DNA from: Burkholderiales bacterium
GTDB taxonomy: Bacteria; Pseudomonadota; Gammaproteobacteria; Burkholderiales; SG8-41
NCBI GenBank assembly: GCA_019746155.1
Contig: JAIESJ010000275.1
Span: 1 to 5,407, forward strand
Direction of reading: 5' to 3'
Length of the DNA: 5,407 nucleotides
The notes below the pieces were generated by a model that saw only the letters and a program-made list of their open reading frames with translations, searched no databases and had not been told where the DNA came from. The position numbers and the translations under genes were made by a program. This document shows positions 4,578-5,407 of this stretch, piece after piece; positions within the stretch are counted from its first letter, which is position 1; the number at the start of each line of letters is the position of its first letter.

Positions 4578-5407
4578 TTAATGCAATCGGTTCTGCCTCG
4601 CGACCAGGTGCCCCATCAATTTCAGATCGCGTGGATTGATCCGTAGCGCCGCGTCAACCCAGATGTCGACGATGTCATCGAGTTCGTCCCGGGTCAGCCG
4701 CGCGATGCGGCGCCGCACCTGGGTAATGTTTTGCATCATGGGTCCCTTCCTGCGCAGGTAGTCGCGCACCGCGGCGGGCCCTTCACCATCGTCCGCCACC
4801 ACATCGACGATCCCTTTGTCATGGAGTTCTTTCGGGCTGTAGATCCTGCCGCTGCTGGTGAGTTCGCCGGCGATACGCTCGTTGGTGCGTCTCTGAATGA
4901 AGGACACCGCGCCCATTCCCGGGAACAGGTTGAACATGATCTCGGGAAAGCCGAATCGGGCACTGCGTTCGGCGATCAGCACCTGGCTTGAGAGTGCAGC
5001 CTCGAAGCCGCCGCCCAGACATTCACCCTGGACCAGGGATACCGTGACGAGGGGCAGGTCGTAGCACACGTAGTTGCGGTAGACGACCTCGACACAGGCA
5101 GCGCCGTATTCCCGCAGGCCTGCGTGGTTGCGTTGCTCGATCAATGTCGAAAACAGATCAAGATCACCACCAAGATTGAATATCCCCGGCGCATCGGAGC
5201 ACAGGATTGACGCCTTGACGGCCTGCGTTACACCCGCATGTTCGATGATGCCTTGGGTGCCATTCAGCCATTCACAATAGTCATCGAGAGCTGCAAGTAG
5301 TGGCAGATTGAAGCAGGGCCGTGGTTTGGGGTTCCAGTGCAGCCACATCGCGCCCAGCGTCGGGTCGAACACGGCGTGCAACTGTTCCGTGAACTGGAAC
5401 GTGAGCG
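4578..5407 (-). CDS. rpfF: RpfF-like DSF synthase (enoyl-CoA hydratase/crotonase family), 5' end outside window
   Basis: The frame ends at TAA (4580-4578) and is open to the right edge. A TTG at 5381-5379 could be read as a start, but codons upstream of it continue in frame (LTFQFTEQ) without a stop and no ATG is visible, so the true start probably lies beyond the window. Counted from that TTG (267 residues), the crotonase fold shows IFNLGGDLDLF (67-77), the oxyanion-hole and catalytic region GECLGGGFEAAL (119-130) with Glu127, and FGFPEIMFNLFPGMGA (143-158) with Glu147. The two glutamates are 20 residues apart, as in Xanthomonas RpfF (Glu141 and Glu161), and the GGDL and LFPGMGA blocks are RpfF hallmarks that ordinary beta-oxidation hydratases lack. 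RpfF dehydrates 3-hydroxyacyl-ACP and releases the cis-2-unsaturated fatty acid signal in the cytoplasm. Its position as first visible gene before rpfG and rpfC strongly supports a DSF function over fatty-acid degradation. The exact DSF chain length cannot be told. Confidence 0.93.
   Translation of the reverse strand, partial: LTFQFTEQLHAVFDPTLGAMWLHWNPKPRPCFNLPLLAALDDYCEWLNGTQGIIEHAGVTQAVKASILCSDAPGIFNLGGDLDLFSTLIEQRNHAGLREYGAACVEVVYRNYVCYDLPLVTVSLVQGECLGGGFEAALSSQVLIAERSARFGFPEIMFNLFPGMGAVSFIQRRTNERIAGELTSSGRIYSPKELHDKGIVDVVADDGEGPAAVRDYLRRKGPMMQNITQVRRRIARLTRDELDDIVDIWVDAALRINPRDLKLMGHLVARQNRLH

Noticed and set aside
3682..4581. A 299-codon open frame on the plus strand opposite rpfG.
   Set aside because: It lies antisense to a clearly conserved receiver/HD-GYP gene, its translation has no recognisable domain, and long antisense frames are common in GC-rich genes.
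4736..5022. Short minus-strand frames of 67 and 75 codons overlapping rpfF in other frames.
   Set aside because: They are out of frame with the conserved crotonase sequence, and no sign of a frameshift in rpfF calls for them.

Overview
All supported genes in this window lie on the minus strand, so the biology reads from right to left. The coding sequence is GC-rich by eye, and the gene families point to a proteobacterium. A relative of the Xanthomonadaceae, or a beta/gammaproteobacterium with a Diffusible Signal Factor (DSF) system, fits best. The sequence alone does not fix the genus.

Region 1 (5407 to 894) is a compact DSF quorum-sensing operon. rpfF (DSF synthase, crotonase fold; its 5' end runs off the right edge) is followed after 23 bases by rpfG (receiver plus HD-GYP c-di-GMP phosphodiesterase). 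After another 25 bases comes rpfC (membrane-bound hybrid histidine kinase with a C-terminal Hpt domain). The cell would make a cis-2-unsaturated fatty acid signal with RpfF and sense it through the membrane domain of RpfC. Phosphate would then pass through the RpfC receiver and Hpt to RpfG, whose HD-GYP domain would lower c-di-GMP. Signal synthase, sensor and output are encoded as one co-directional unit, unlike the classical Xanthomonas rpf locus. The proteins have notable features: RpfC carries an extra degenerate receiver domain and an Hpt motif with Glu in place of the usual Lys, and RpfG departs from the HD-GYP consensus near the end of its metal-binding set.

Region 2 (893 to about 771) is an AT-rich control region. 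It holds four copies of an 18-bp imperfect palindrome, TATAC-N8-GTATA, at a 26 to 27 bp period. They are arranged around a good sigma70-type promoter (TTGACA-N16-TATACT) reading leftward. The layout matches the logic of E. coli hip operators (TATCC-N8-GGATA, four copies).

Region 3 (770 to 1) is a hipBA type II toxin-antitoxin module. It has a small Xre-family antitoxin/repressor (hipB) and the N-terminal 171 residues of a HipA-type Ser/Thr kinase toxin, whose gene leaves the window on the left. The two genes overlap by one base (TGATG). No terminator is visible between rpfC and hipB, so read-through from the quorum-sensing operon into the toxin-antitoxin module is possible but unproven.

No tRNA, rRNA, CRISPR array, insertion sequence or plus-strand gene could be supported.
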